Both the position numbers and the translations under genes were made by a program. A DNA stretch of 64,000 nt, from assembly GCF_041435355.1 (NCBI RefSeq), contig NZ_CP108443.1, positions 124,001 to 188,000 on the forward strand, read 5' to 3'. The number at the start of each line of letters is the position of its first letter. Positions within the stretch are counted from its first letter, which is position 1. The notes beneath the pieces were generated by a model that was given only the letters and a program-made list of their open reading frames with translations, ran no database searches and had not been told where the DNA came from. Of the stretch, positions 52,465 to 61,494 are shown in pieces. Origin of the DNA: Streptomyces sp. NBC_01276. GTDB taxonomy: Bacteria; Actinomycetota; Actinomycetes; Streptomycetales; Streptomycetaceae.

Positions 52465-53784
52465 GTGCAGCATGTAGTCGTCCTGGGGGGAAGCATCGCG
52501 GGGCTGGCCGCAGCACGGGCCCTGCGGAGCCTTGGCAAACGGGTGACCGTCGTCGAGCCCGATGGACTCGCCGCGACGGTCGCGAGGGGCGGTGTGCCGC
52601 AGAGCGGGCAGCTCCATGCGCTGCTCGACATGGGACGGACGCAGGCCGAACGCTGGTTTCCCGGGTTGTCGAAGGACTTGGTCGCCGATGGCGCGGTCCT
52701 CGGGTCGGGGAGCGAGATCCAGCTCTTCTCGAACGGACGGCGGAAGGTCAGCGTTCCCGGGAACGAGCTGATCGGCGTGAGCCGCGGCCTCCTCGAAGAG
52801 CACGTTCGCCGCCGGACCCTGCTGGACGACGGGGTCACGGTGAGGGTGGGCAAGGCCTGCGGTCTGGACATTCGGGGCACGCGGGTGGTCGGCGTCCGCG
52901 TCCGCGCCGCCGACTCCGGCGAAGCGCACGTGCTGCCGGCCGACGCGGTGGTCGACGCCACGGGCCGGTCGAGTCGGCTGGCCTCCTGGCTCCGGGAGGA
53001 GGGGTGGCCGGAACCCCCTGTCGACCGCATGCGGATCGATCTGGGCTACGCCACCGCGCGCTTCCGCAGGGGAACGGAACTTCCCGACGTTCGCGTGGCG
53101 CACCAGCTGCCCGCCGCCGCGAGCGGCACCGCCGAGCAGTCGGACACCGGGGCCATGGCCGCGGTGGAGGGCGGCCAGTGGATGGCGGTCATAGCGGCGT
53201 ACGCCGGGAAGCGCCCGACCCGGGACCCCGCCGAGTTCCGCAGGCGCATGAGGGAGATGGACGCGAGCCCCTTCGGCGTCGTCGCCGACCGGTGCGAGCT
53301 GATCGGCGAGGTCGAGACGTACGGCATGGCGCACTCCTCACGGAGGCGCTGGTGGGCCGTGGAGCGCCTTCCCGGAGGACTGTTCGTCGTGGGCGATGCC
53401 GTGGCCTCCTTCAACCCGGTGTACGGGCAGGGCATGACCAGTGCCCTTCTGCACGCGTCGTGCCTTGCCGCGTACCTGCGCAAGGGCGGCGACCTCCATG
53501 CGCCGGCCCGCGCCTACTTCCACCACATCAGGGTCGTGGTGAACGCGGCATGGGAGGTCTCGACGCTGTCCGACCTGGCTCAGCCGCACGTCACGGGTCC
53601 CTATCCGCGCGGCTACGGAATGGCCAGGAAGATGGCGGAATGGGTGGAGGAGGCCTCCACGACGGACGCGTGGGTGAACGAGAGGTTCCTCGACGTCGTC
53701 AACATGCGCAGGCGTCCCGCCGATCTGCAGGCGCCACGGTTCTTGTGGCGTGTCGCGATGGCGTGCGCGCGGCGGGACCGGTGA
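52465..53784 (+). CDS. FAD-dependent monooxygenase/oxidoreductase
   Basis: A 439-residue flavoprotein. GTG start with AAGGAGG 7 bases upstream puts the dinucleotide fold VVVLGGSIAGLAAARALRSL at the extreme N-terminus (GxGxxG variant GGSIAG). GLFVVGDAVASFNPVYGQGM near 314-333 is the FAD-ribityl motif of class A monooxygenases and geranylgeranyl-reductase-like enzymes. Substrate unknown. It is convergent with the MAB_1171c gene of the first regulator-peptidase-membrane module; genes of this type often lie beside such modules in Streptomyces, so it may be a target. Confidence 0.8.
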   Translation: MQHVVVLGGSIAGLAAARALRSLGKRVTVVEPDGLAATVARGGVPQSGQLHALLDMGRTQAERWFPGLSKDLVADGAVLGSGSEIQLFSNGRRKVSVPGNELIGVSRGLLEEHVRRRTLLDDGVTVRVGKACGLDIRGTRVVGVRVRAADSGEAHVLPADAVVDATGRSSRLASWLREEGWPEPPVDRMRIDLGYATARFRRGTELPDVRVAHQLPAAASGTAEQSDTGAMAAVEGGQWMAVIAAYAGKRPTRDPAEFRRRMREMDASPFGVVADRCELIGEVETYGMAHSSRRRWWAVERLPGGLFVVGDAVASFNPVYGQGMTSALLHASCLAAYLRKGGDLHAPARAYFHHIRVVVNAAWEVSTLSDLAQPHVTGPYPRGYGMARKMAEWVEEASTTDAWVNERFLDVVNMRRRPADLQAPRFLWRVAMACARRDR

Positions 53785-53820
53785 CACGGGGACGACCGGG
53801 ACGGCCAGGAGGCCAGGAGG

Positions 53821-55038
53821 CTAGGAGCTGGAGACCAGCCGCCCGTCCTTGTCCACTCCGGCCGCCGCCAGAACCTCGGGGTGGTCGAGAAGGCGGGCCA
53901 TGCGGACCAGGTGGGCGCGTTGGGCACCCGCTTCCAGCTCGGACCCCGGCAGCGGGATGCCCCTGCCGCTCACCCGGCCGGCTCCGTCCTCGGCGAGCGC
54001 CACCGCCCCGAGGAGGACGGCGGCGGCGGCCGCGGCCCGCTCGTCGTCCTTCGACCAGCCGGTGCCGGCGGCAGCCTCGCGGACCCGGTCGGCGGGGGCA
54101 TGGCCGAGGTAGGGGTGCAGGCTGCGGATACCGCTGAGGATGTCGGCCATACGGGTGATCAGGTGCCAGTCCCGTACGTAGAGCAGGCCGAGCTGCGCCA
54201 CCGGATTGGGCTCGGTCAGAGTGATCCGGGGGTCGGCGCGACGCGTCAGCTGCCACAGCGGGGCCAGCGCCAGGTAGTCCCGCCGGTCCGCGCGCCACGT
54301 GGCGATGGCGGCACCGGAGAACCCCCAGTTGATGATGACGGCCCCGATCGTGCCGGAGACCGGGCCGAGGCCGTGGAGGGGGTCCAGGCCGCGCCAGCCC
54401 GTGGCGTCGGCCACGGTGGCCGGCCCGACGCACGCCACGTACCCGGCGATGAACCAGGTGGCGATCGCGATGTGCTGCAGTGCCCGGCGCAGCCTCGGAT
54501 CGTCCTGCGAGGAGAGGGCGTTGTGACGGAACCGCAGGGCGGTGGAGACCGAGGCGTAGCCGAGGCCCAGCTGGAACGCGCCCAGCATGACCAGAGCGCC
54601 GGGGTCCCGGCCGTAGGTGATGTTGAAGTCCAGCGGGTGCGGTGCGTCGTCGAGCCCGGCGGCGAGGAATCCGGTGATCAGGGCACCCACGACGAGGCCG
54701 TAGACGACGAACGGCCCGGTCAGCGGGTTGCGGCCGGTCGCGCTCGGCGGGGAAGGGCGCCACAGCAGCGACATGATGTGCGTGTGGGCGAAGAAGCCGA
54801 GGATGCAGAGGAAGACCAGCAGCTCGGCGAGGTTCTGTTTGCCCGTCAGGTCCGCGATGCCCCGGTAGACCACGGGCGTCGCGAACACGAAGGCGCCCAC
54901 CCCCAAGGCGGAGCACATGGCGATCAGCCGCAGCGCGGGTGAGCGTTCCCGCTGCCAGGCGACGAACTTCGCGGAGGTGGTGCACAACCCGATCGCGGCG
55001 ACGGTGAGGTAGACGATGTTCGCAGCGTCCTCAGACAC
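53821..55038 (-). CDS. MAB_1171c-family membrane protein, module 1
   Basis: A 405-residue protein with six or seven membrane helices in the first 250 residues (for example YLTVAAIGLCTTSAKFVAW, LLVFLCILGFFAHTHIMSLL, FVVYGLVVGALITGFLAAGL) and a soluble C-terminal region with HPYLGHAPADRVREAAAG and Ala-rich helices. This is the MAB_1171c family, called putative transporter but without proven function. Its start overlaps the stop of the HExxH gene by 8 bases, so both are one operon. Confidence 0.8.
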   Translation of the reverse strand: MSEDAANIVYLTVAAIGLCTTSAKFVAWQRERSPALRLIAMCSALGVGAFVFATPVVYRGIADLTGKQNLAELLVFLCILGFFAHTHIMSLLWRPSPPSATGRNPLTGPFVVYGLVVGALITGFLAAGLDDAPHPLDFNITYGRDPGALVMLGAFQLGLGYASVSTALRFRHNALSSQDDPRLRRALQHIAIATWFIAGYVACVGPATVADATGWRGLDPLHGLGPVSGTIGAVIINWGFSGAAIATWRADRRDYLALAPLWQLTRRADPRITLTEPNPVAQLGLLYVRDWHLITRMADILSGIRSLHPYLGHAPADRVREAAAGTGWSKDDERAAAAAAVLLGAVALAEDGAGRVSGRGIPLPGSELEAGAQRAHLVRMARLLDHPEVLAAAGVDKDGRLVSSS

Positions 55039-55606
55039 CGGTCCCCCTGTGACGCAGGGCGGAGCTCACCGAGGTGGTGGCGTCGCCGCTGATGTTGGTG
55101 ATCATGCTGACGATCAGCCGCCCCAGAGTTTCGGCTTCCCGCTCGGGCGGAGTCTGCCCGCAGGACAGTGTCGTCTCGGGCCCGTCGAAGTAGGTGCGGG
55201 CCAGCATCATTCGGCTGACCTTGGGGTTGAGGGCGGGAGCCAGGCTGGCGAGCAGCTCGTCCTGTAGGTCATGCCCCGCTGTCTCCGGATCGTGCCCGAG
55301 GAAGGCGTGTGCCAGTTCGTGGGCGATGACGAAGTTCTGGAGGATGCTCTGCGAGTCCTTGTCGACCACGATGATGAGCTCGGAGGGTCCCCGCAGGAGT
55401 CCCCCCGTGAGCGGGTACTTCAAAGGGAGGTGGATGATCCGGATCGGCACCCCACAGCGGTCGGAGACGGCCGATACGACCTCGTCGATGGTCGGGTGGG
55501 CCGGCAGCCCGAGCTGCGAGCAGAAGGTGTTGCGCAATCTGCGGAGGGTGCGGATCTCCCGGAGCGTCTCTGAGACGATTCCGACGGTCTCCCGGATTCC
55601 CGCCAC
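55031..55606 (-). CDS. ImmA/IrrE-like HExxH protein, module 1
   Basis: A 191-residue protein with the zinc motif NFVIAHELAHAFLGHDPE (HELAH near 96-100) and a downstream EREAETLG that supplies the third ligand. The rest is the IrrE-type helical fold. Such enzymes cleave repressors (XRE) to switch on gene sets; others are called toxins. It is co-translated with the MAB_1171c gene and lies downstream of an XRE gene (56069), so I infer that it cleaves or controls that regulator. GTG start. Confidence 0.8.
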   Translation of the reverse strand: MAGIRETVGIVSETLREIRTLRRLRNTFCSQLGLPAHPTIDEVVSAVSDRCGVPIRIIHLPLKYPLTGGLLRGPSELIIVVDKDSQSILQNFVIAHELAHAFLGHDPETAGHDLQDELLASLAPALNPKVSRMMLARTYFDGPETTLSCGQTPPEREAETLGRLIVSMITNISGDATTSVSSALRHRGTGV

Positions 55607-56068
55607 GGTCTACCCCTTCTGCAAAAACCACAGCACATGGGACGCATGCCCCGGTTCTTTCGTGAATCTGCTGGATTCTTCGTACGTGGTCCCACGCCCA
55701 TGGACCGCCGACGGTGACGTGCGCCGCAGTTGACCCGGAGCCGGGCTCCGCTCGCTGACTCCGGCTCTCCGCACCGCGGTACGGACGTCCGACCCCACGG
55801 CGGGCGACCGCCCTGACCAGCGTCGGGGGAGCGCCGGAGGGATGGCGTGCCCACGTCTGGAGAGTCACAGTGAGTAGCTTGTACGTTCATTGCGAGCGAG
55901 ATCAAGTGGGACAGGCTTCCGGTTGGCGTACTTCCTGGATCGGAAAGCCTTGGGGGAGGGGCAATCGCGAACGAACCGGATGATTCCGGCGGCGGCTTCC
56001 CGGGCGGGCCGCTGAGCCTGCCGGCCGAGGCCTTGGCGGCCTTGGAGGCCGCGGCCGGAGCGAACCGT
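55607..56068. other. 462-base gap inside module 1
   Basis: Between the XRE gene and the HExxH gene, both on minus. No gene with proper coding pattern. It probably carries the promoter of the HExxH/MAB_1171c pair; no clear -35/-10 was picked out. In module 2 the equivalent gap is 222 bases. Confidence 0.4.
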
Positions 56069-56650
56069 TCAGTCCCGGGAGCCGGGCAACGTCCCGAGGT
56101 AGCGGCTGAGGACCGCGGGGGCGCCGGCCTCGCGCAGCAGCGCCACGAGTTCCACCTGGTCCTTGGTCTCCTGTACCAGGGCGTCGGTGTCGGGGAGGGT
56201 GAAGAACGCGGGGCCGGCCTCGATGCCGAAGTGCCTCGCCAGGGCCTCCAGGGGGTCATCCGTGAAGAAGGACGGATCCACCTTGAAGATCTTGCAGAGC
56301 AGCTTCGTGGACTCAAGGCTGGGCTTGCTCTTTCCCTCCAGCAGGTTGTAGAGCCACATCCGCGACTTTCCGCACGCCCTGGCCACATCCGTCTGCGTGT
56401 GGGGTTTGCCCTCGTCGGTCGTCCGGGTCTTCAGCAGGTGCCCGAGCCGGCCGATGAACGGGTCGTCCTCGACGGTCTCCCCCGTGGGCTCGCCCGCCCG
56501 CAGGGCCTGCAGCAACTCAAGCGGCACGCCGGTGGTGTGACTGACGGCGGCGTTCGACTGGGGCTCGGAGCCCCGCGGGAAGATGTGCGCGAACAGGAAG
56601 TCGAGACGCTCTGAGATCAGCAGCGCCCGCTGGTCGCCCGTGCCGCTCAT
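56069..56650 (-). CDS. XRE-family regulator, module 1
   Basis: A 193-residue regulator. The helix-turn-helix lies in the middle (HTQTDVARACGKSRMWLYNL and LEGKSKPSLESTKLLCKIF, near 84-130), preceded by 80 residues of unknown helical sequence and followed by VDPSFFTDDPLEALARHFGI. The layout matches the XRE protein of module 2 (61495), including FFTDDPLEAL against FLQSDDAEAL. ATG at 56650 preceded by AAAGGGA. A CTGCCACG half-site like the operators before the module 2 gene is at 56662-56669. Confidence 0.75.
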   Translation of the reverse strand: MSGTGDQRALLISERLDFLFAHIFPRGSEPQSNAAVSHTTGVPLELLQALRAGEPTGETVEDDPFIGRLGHLLKTRTTDEGKPHTQTDVARACGKSRMWLYNLLEGKSKPSLESTKLLCKIFKVDPSFFTDDPLEALARHFGIEAGPAFFTLPDTDALVQETKDQVELVALLREAGAPAVLSRYLGTLPGSRD

Positions 56651-57264
56651 CGATCCCTTTCCTGCCACGTCCGAGTGACCGTCGCCGTGACGGCCTGTCC
56701 GGCCGCACGGTGACTGCCGTGATCATCACCGCTTCCGCCGCGTTGGCGAGGGAACCGCCGCCGCACTGGCAGAACTCGGGGCGGCGGGCGCCCCTGCGAG
56801 AAGTTACTCGAACTGCATGCTGGCCGCATCAAGTCTAACCGGCAAGCCGTGGCAGCAGTCGATTCCAGGTCCAGACCGGCATCCAAGAGCCTTTTTCCGC
56901 CTCCGAGTTGGCGTCATGTGCAAACTATTGTTGACACCGGGCGGAGGGTGCAGCAGGATCTTGTCCATGCCGCCAGCTGGCCGGGCTCCTCCCGAGAGGT
57001 GAGGGGTCTTCATGGCTGGTTGTTTGCGCCGCCCGAAGGCAGCGATCCCCACGGGGGAGGGTCGCAACCCGGGTCGGGAAGCCCGTTCGGGCCCCGATCC
57101 GACGTCTGAGGGCGGCGCACGGCATCTCTTCCCGCAGGGGCGGAACCGCGGCACCACCGACTCCGGCGGTTCCGCGCGATCGGGGACCGGATACGGGCCG
57201 GCCGCGGGCTCCGCGCTGCGGCCGCGCAGGGTGGCGGCCGGGAGGTGCCCGGGTCCACGGTCCG
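56651..57264. other. 614-base gap with a plus-strand promoter candidate
   Basis: TTGACA at 56931-56936 with CAGGAT 17 bases later (56954-56959) is a near-ideal promoter on plus. What it drives is unclear: a 97-residue Arg/Gly/Ser-rich frame at 57012-57305 has GAGAGGTGAGGGG upstream but low complexity and overlaps the MarR gene; it could instead give an antisense or non-coding transcript into the MarR 3' end. Nothing else seen. Confidence 0.4.
56931..56959 (+). promoter_or_regulatory. sigma-70-type promoter candidate
   Basis: TTGACA, 17-base spacer, CAGGAT. An AT-rich stretch (CAAACTATTG) precedes it. Downstream gene uncertain. Confidence 0.45.
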
Positions 57265-57735
57265 TCAGGCGGCCGTTCCGCCCGCGTTGCGGATCAGCTG
57301 CATGAGCACCTTCACCGTGGTGACGTAGTCCGCGTCGTCAATGCCCTCGTGAAGGACGGCGCGGATCGCGGGGCCGTTGCGTGCGAGGTCGACGCGGGCC
57401 TGTTCCCCCTCCGCGGTGAGCCACAGCCGGTCCTCGGTGTCCCGGGTCAGCCAGCCGCGCTCCACGAGCACCTCGGCCTCTGCCGCCAGGTCGTCCTCGG
57501 GCCGGATGTAGGAGGCCATGGCCTTGTACAACTCGGGCAGGGCCATCCCCTCGCCGTCGGGCGAGATGTCGTTCTCCGACAGGTTGCGCAGCAGCCAGAA
57601 CTGGGGCTGGGTGTAGCCCTTTTCGGTCTGCCGCGCCCGGGTGAAGGCGATGAGCGCCTCGTAGGCGACACCGGTCCAGTAGGCGGCCGGCTGCCCGGCG
57701 AGCTCGGCGTCGGAGAGCTGCTGCTGGGTCGTCAT
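57265..57735 (-). CDS. MarR-family regulator
   Basis: A 156-residue winged-helix protein. Central motif TQPQFWLLRNLSENDISPDG, then LYKAMASYIRPEDDLAAEAE and RGWLTRDTEDRLWLTAEGEQ (wing) fit MarR, with dimerising helices at both ends. ATG preceded by GAGGGG. The gene after it on minus is across an intergenic stretch with a separate Nudix gene upstream, so target unknown. MarR proteins often repress efflux or stress genes. Confidence 0.75.
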   Translation of the reverse strand: MTTQQQLSDAELAGQPAAYWTGVAYEALIAFTRARQTEKGYTQPQFWLLRNLSENDISPDGEGMALPELYKAMASYIRPEDDLAAEAEVLVERGWLTRDTEDRLWLTAEGEQARVDLARNGPAIRAVLHEGIDDADYVTTVKVLMQLIRNAGGTAA

Positions 57736-57951
57736 GGGCTGTCCCCTCCTGGTGCTTCGGGTGTGGAGTCTGCGTGCCGTGCAGGTCCTGGGGAGAACGT
57801 AGAACCTCACGTTCGGTCGAGGTCAAGTGCGTGATCTTCCGGATGTCATGGACGCGGATCTCGGGACGGCTCGCGGGGCGCCAGGGAGCAGTCGCCGCGC
57901 CATGCGAAATGCTCGCGGTCCGCTACGAGGCAACCGTGCCGGCCGCAGTCC

Positions 57952-58407
57952 TCAACGAGTGCTGTGACCGGCGCCTTCGGCGTGCTCAAGCATGCGGAGC
58001 GCGTCGGCGGCCGCCGGTGACAGCACGGTGTCGTCCTGCAAGTCGGCCAGTGGCATCCACGCGACCGCGTCGGTGGAGCCGTCGATCTCGGTCACTGTCG
58101 GCGTCCCGCCCTTGAGGGCGACGGCGTAGAACAACGCCGTGAGGCTCCAGCTCACGCCATTGCGCCGAACCGCGTAGGTCCGCGCGTCGAGCAGTCGAGC
58201 GTCGGCGAGTTCGAGCCCTGTCTCCTCCCGGAGTTCACGGGACAAGGCCTCCACAGGCTGTTCGCCCGGGTCGATGCCGCCGCCCGGCATGTGCCAGAGC
58301 CCCGGTGTGAAGATCGGCGAGGCGTCCGACAGCCGGATCATCAGCAGCCGGCCGTCCTCCACCGCGATCGCGTACGCCGAAACACGGGTCTGTACGTGAG
58401 TGTCCAC
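57952..58407 (-). CDS. Nudix hydrolase
   Basis: A 151-residue protein. The Nudix box is GGGIDPGEQPVEALSRELRE followed by ETGLEL (GX5EX7REUXEEXGU pattern complete, near 43-66). Start GTG at 58407, with GGGAGGGG upstream; the 23-residue longer form is less likely. It hydrolyses a nucleoside diphosphate linked to X; substrate unknown. Alone on its strand but close to the HAD gene (137 bases). Confidence 0.8.
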   Translation of the reverse strand: MDTHVQTRVSAYAIAVEDGRLLMIRLSDASPIFTPGLWHMPGGGIDPGEQPVEALSRELREETGLELADARLLDARTYAVRRNGVSWSLTALFYAVALKGGTPTVTEIDGSTDAVAWMPLADLQDDTVLSPAAADALRMLEHAEGAGHSTR

Positions 58408-58543
58408 GGTTCGCGCCCCTCCCTGTACGAAGCCGACAGGTGGGAACCCTAGCGTCACCAGGATCGACTCTGGCAACAGGTTCGGGGGAGCCCGCCCCGG
58501 TGCGCCGCTGGACCACGGAAGTGCCGGGACGGGCCGGGGCGGT

Positions 58544-59173
58544 TCAGTGCGCGTCGGTCAGGGGTACGCCCAGCAGGGCCTCGAGTCGGGAGACCGTCTG
58601 CTCGGGCTGCTGCGCGTGAACACCCGCGAAGCCGAGCTTCTCGGCCGCCTGCACGTACTCCTCGGTGTCGTCGACGAAGACGCACTCGTCGGCCGAGAGC
58701 CCCAGCAGCTTCAGCATGGCTTCGAACAGCTCCGGGTCGGGCTTGCGCATCCCGTGGCACTCGGAGATGACCACGCTGTGATAGCGCGCTTCGAGCTCGT
58801 ACCCGTCGTAGAGGTTCCAGGGACTGAGCCCGACCGAGTTGGACAGGATGCCGACCTTGATCCCGGCCCGCTTCGCTGCTGCGGCCGCGTCGATCAGGGT
58901 GCGCTCCGGTCGCAGGTCGGCGAAGATCCGGCCCATCAGATTGTCCGGAGAGACCCCGAGCCTGGGGGCGGCGGCCTCGTTCCATTCGGTCTGGCTGACC
59001 GTGCCGCGCTCCAGCTCGTGGGTGAGCCGAACTCCTTCGGCGTCCATGTACAGCGCCTTGATGCACGCGCCCTGCTGCAGTCCCTCGCGCTGCTCGAAGG
59101 CCAGCACCGCCGGCAGCAGCGGCGTGGTGAGCACCCCGCCGAAATCGAGGACGAGACCGGTGCGGTGAGACAT
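58544..59173 (-). CDS. HAD-superfamily hydrolase (subfamily IA)
   Basis: A 209-residue enzyme. Motif I is LVLDFGGVLTTP (nucleophile Asp10 and the GGVL variant), motif II ILSNSVG, motif III Lys in GMRKPDPELF, and motif IV FVDDTEEYV. The helical cap lies between 20 and 85. Probable phosphatase for a sugar or nucleotide phosphate. ATG 59173 with CTGGAG 7 bases upstream; the long upstream frame is not conserved in character. Upstream on its strand is the ArsR operator region. Confidence 0.85.
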   Translation of the reverse strand: MSHRTGLVLDFGGVLTTPLLPAVLAFEQREGLQQGACIKALYMDAEGVRLTHELERGTVSQTEWNEAAAPRLGVSPDNLMGRIFADLRPERTLIDAAAAAKRAGIKVGILSNSVGLSPWNLYDGYELEARYHSVVISECHGMRKPDPELFEAMLKLLGLSADECVFVDDTEEYVQAAEKLGFAGVHAQQPEQTVSRLEALLGVPLTDAH

Positions 59174-59465
59174 GCGGAACTCCAGCGTTGGTGATGGATC
59201 GGGTGCCGGCCCCGGCGACCGCTGCGTGCGCCGGCGGTGGGCCGTGCGCGGAGTCATCGGCCGCGGCTGACCGACGGGGCGCACCGCCGCAGGGGCGGAG
59301 AGGGTCTGTTCGATCAGTGGGCAGGACCGGGCCCTACCGTACCAAGCGTCTGACTCGCAGTCAGGCATCGGCAACCCGCAGGTCCGACTGCCGGAGGAGC
59401 GGAGCGAAGGCTCACGTGCCGGACCGCCGGTCGCGGAAGTCCGAACTTCGAACGAAACCCCCTTG

Positions 59466-59495
59466 CCTAATGGTCAAGAACTGTTGACCATTAGG
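59466..59495. promoter_or_regulatory. ArsR operator, perfect palindrome
   Basis: Arms CCTAATGGTCAA and TTGACCATTAGG (12 bases, perfect) around GAACTG, ending 3 bases before the ArsR start. It contains TTGACC as a possible -35. A typical autoregulatory site that overlaps the promoter. Confidence 0.75.
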
Positions 59496-59498
59496 GGC

Positions 59499-60038
59499 AT
59501 GCCTACCGACGACCTTCCCGAGACGTTCCACGTCACCACCGACGAGCAACTGCGCGCCGTCTCCAATCTCACGCGCCACCGGATCATGGCCGTGCTCCGC
59601 TTCGAGCCCGCGACGATCACGCAGATCGCCGAGCGGGTGGGTCTCGCGAAGGGGAGTTCCAGCTACCACGTACGACTGCTGGAGCGGGCCGGCCTGGTGA
59701 AGGTGGTGCGGACGCGGAAGGTCCGGGGGGTCACCGAGCGGTACTACGCGATGGCCGCGCGGGCGATCGTGCTGCCGGATCCCGGCGAGGGAGGGCCGGA
59801 CGTGCTGATGCGGCACGCGGTGGCGGACCTGGAGGCCTCGCCGCCGGACGGCGAGCGGCACGTACGGATGGCGCATCTGCGGCTCACCGAGGAGCAGTTC
59901 GCTGAGCTGGGGGCGCGCCTGGAGGCCCTGGCGGACGAGTACCGGGAGCTGTCCGACCCCTCGCTGCCGGACGCGTCACTCGTCTTCGCACTGTTTCACC
60001 CGGCACCGCGCCGACAGGCCGAAGGGAACGCCAAGTGA
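59499..60038 (+). CDS. ArsR-family repressor
   Basis: A 179-residue winged-helix repressor: HRIMAVLRFEPATITQIAER, GLAKGSSSYHVRLLERAGLV, then VRTRKVRGVTERYYA (wing). The C-terminal half is helical and without Cys, so the ligand is organic and not a metal. It is followed by an MFS efflux gene with overlapping stop/start (GTGA), so it almost certainly controls that pump. ATG 59499 is right after the operator. Confidence 0.85.
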   Translation: MPTDDLPETFHVTTDEQLRAVSNLTRHRIMAVLRFEPATITQIAERVGLAKGSSSYHVRLLERAGLVKVVRTRKVRGVTERYYAMAARAIVLPDPGEGGPDVLMRHAVADLEASPPDGERHVRMAHLRLTEEQFAELGARLEALADEYRELSDPSLPDASLVFALFHPAPRRQAEGNAK

Positions 60039-61312
60039 GCTCAGACGTCAGAAAGTTGCCGACCGGTTTCGGACGGCTGTGGACCGCGCAGACGGTGTCC
60101 TCCCTCGGTGACGGAGTGACGCACGCCGCGCTGCCGCTGCTCGCGCTGACGTTGACGCGGGATCCGATGGCGCTCGCCGTCGTCACGGCCGCCGGAACGC
60201 TGCCGTGGCTGCTCTTCGGGGTGCTCGGCGGTGCACTGGTGGACCGGTGGGACCGCCGGCGCACGATGTGGGTCACGGACGCGGCGCGTGCCGTGCTGCT
60301 CGCGATACCGGCGGCGGCGGCCGCGCTCGACGCGCTGAGCATTCCGCTGCTCGCGGCAGTCGCCTTCCTGCTCGGCCTCGGCGGACTCTTCTTCGACACG
60401 GCCGCCACGGCCTATCTGCCGGATCTGCTCGGCCGCGACCCCGCGCTCCTGGAGCGCGCCAACTCCCGCCTGCGCGGTACCCAGACCGCCGCGTCCGGCT
60501 TCGCGGGGCCGCCCGCGGGCAGTGCGCTGCTCGCACTCGGGAGGGCGGTACCGCTGCTCGCCGACGCGGTGTCGTTCGCGCTCTCCGCACTGCTCGTACG
60601 GTCGCTGCCCGCCGCACCCCGGCCCGTACCGCAGGCCCGTGAATCGCTGCTGCGACAGGCGCGGGCCGGCGCCTCGTACGTGTTCCGCAATCAGCTGCTG
60701 CTCGGGCTCGCGCTGCGTCCGGCGGTCGGGAACATCGCCTTCCTCGCCGTGGAGACCGTCCTCGCCCTCTTCGCGCACGACCGTCTCGGCATCGACACCT
60801 TCGGCTTCGGCCTGCTCCTCGCGGCGGAGGCCACCGGCGGTCTGCTCGGCGCGGGCATCGCCTCCTTCCTCGGCCGGCGACTCGGCACCGGCACCGCGCT
60901 GACCTGCACGGCCGCAGTCGAGGGACTCGCCATCCTGGGCCTCGCCGCCGCCCCGAACCCGTACGTCGCCGGCCTCGCGCTCGCCGTCTGCGGAGCGGGC
61001 ATGGGCGCCACGATGGTGCTCGCTCCCTCCCTCCGACAGGCGATCGTCCCCCCGCACCTGATGGGCCGGGTCGCCTCCACCTCGCGCATGCTCGCCATGT
61101 GCGCCGCCCCGTTCGGCGCCTTCCTCGGCGGCTGGCTGGCCACCGCCTACGACGTACGCACCCCCCTCTACGCGGCCGCCGGCCTCCTCCTCACCATGAC
61201 CGCCGTCACGTCGACCATGACCGGCAACCGCCGGGTCGAGGCGGCGCTGCGCGCCGCCGCCCCGGCCGACGATCCGGATCACCTGGAATCCCGGGATCCC
61301 GTTCGGCGGTGA
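60035..61312 (+). CDS. MFS efflux transporter
   Basis: A 425-residue membrane protein with about 12 helices and the MFS motif A GALVDRWDRRRTMWV near residues 66-80, and ADAVSFALSALLVRSLP. It resembles the DHA3/macrolide-type exporters (no long cytoplasmic domains). GTG start overlaps the ArsR stop. Substrate (drug or toxic metabolite) unknown; the ArsR partner would be relieved by it. Confidence 0.85.
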   Translation: MSSDVRKLPTGFGRLWTAQTVSSLGDGVTHAALPLLALTLTRDPMALAVVTAAGTLPWLLFGVLGGALVDRWDRRRTMWVTDAARAVLLAIPAAAAALDALSIPLLAAVAFLLGLGGLFFDTAATAYLPDLLGRDPALLERANSRLRGTQTAASGFAGPPAGSALLALGRAVPLLADAVSFALSALLVRSLPAAPRPVPQARESLLRQARAGASYVFRNQLLLGLALRPAVGNIAFLAVETVLALFAHDRLGIDTFGFGLLLAAEATGGLLGAGIASFLGRRLGTGTALTCTAAVEGLAILGLAAAPNPYVAGLALAVCGAGMGATMVLAPSLRQAIVPPHLMGRVASTSRMLAMCAAPFGAFLGGWLATAYDVRTPLYAAAGLLLTMTAVTSTMTGNRRVEAALRAAAPADDPDHLESRDPVRR

Positions 61313-61349
61313 TCGGCGTCCGGCGGGGGAGTCGGCGGCCGTCGACTTC

Positions 61350-61367
61350 CTGCCACGACCGTGGCGG
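61350..61367. promoter_or_regulatory. operator copy 1 before module 2 XRE gene
   Basis: CTGCCACGACCGTGGCGG, near-perfect inverted repeat with arms CTGCCAC and GTGGCGG. Centre to centre it lies 42 bases (four helical turns) from copy 2. Confidence 0.6.
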
Positions 61368-61391
61368 TTTGGCCGAAGTTCCATGGATCGC

Positions 61392-61409
61392 CTGCCACGG
61401 CTGTGGCAG
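61392..61409. promoter_or_regulatory. operator copy 2 before module 2 XRE gene
   Basis: CTGCCACGGCTGTGGCAG, perfect 7-base arms around GGCT, 85 bases upstream of the XRE start. Same sequence class as copy 1, so cooperative autoregulation is likely. Confidence 0.65.
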
Positions 61410-61494
61410 GATCGGTTCGGCAACTGCCGCTGCGCCGGCGCTTCGACGAGGGTGCCGATGTGAGGCGTCCTGCGCGACGTGGGGAGACCAGCCG

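Noticed and set aside
57012..57305. 97-residue frame with a good ribosome-binding site
   Set aside because: Arg/Gly/Ser-rich low complexity and overlap with the MarR gene; kept only as a remark in the gap entry.
59350..59364. Anticodon-arm-like hairpin CTGACTCGCAGTCAG
   Set aside because: A 6-base stem with a 3-base loop, without T-arm or acceptor; not a tRNA.
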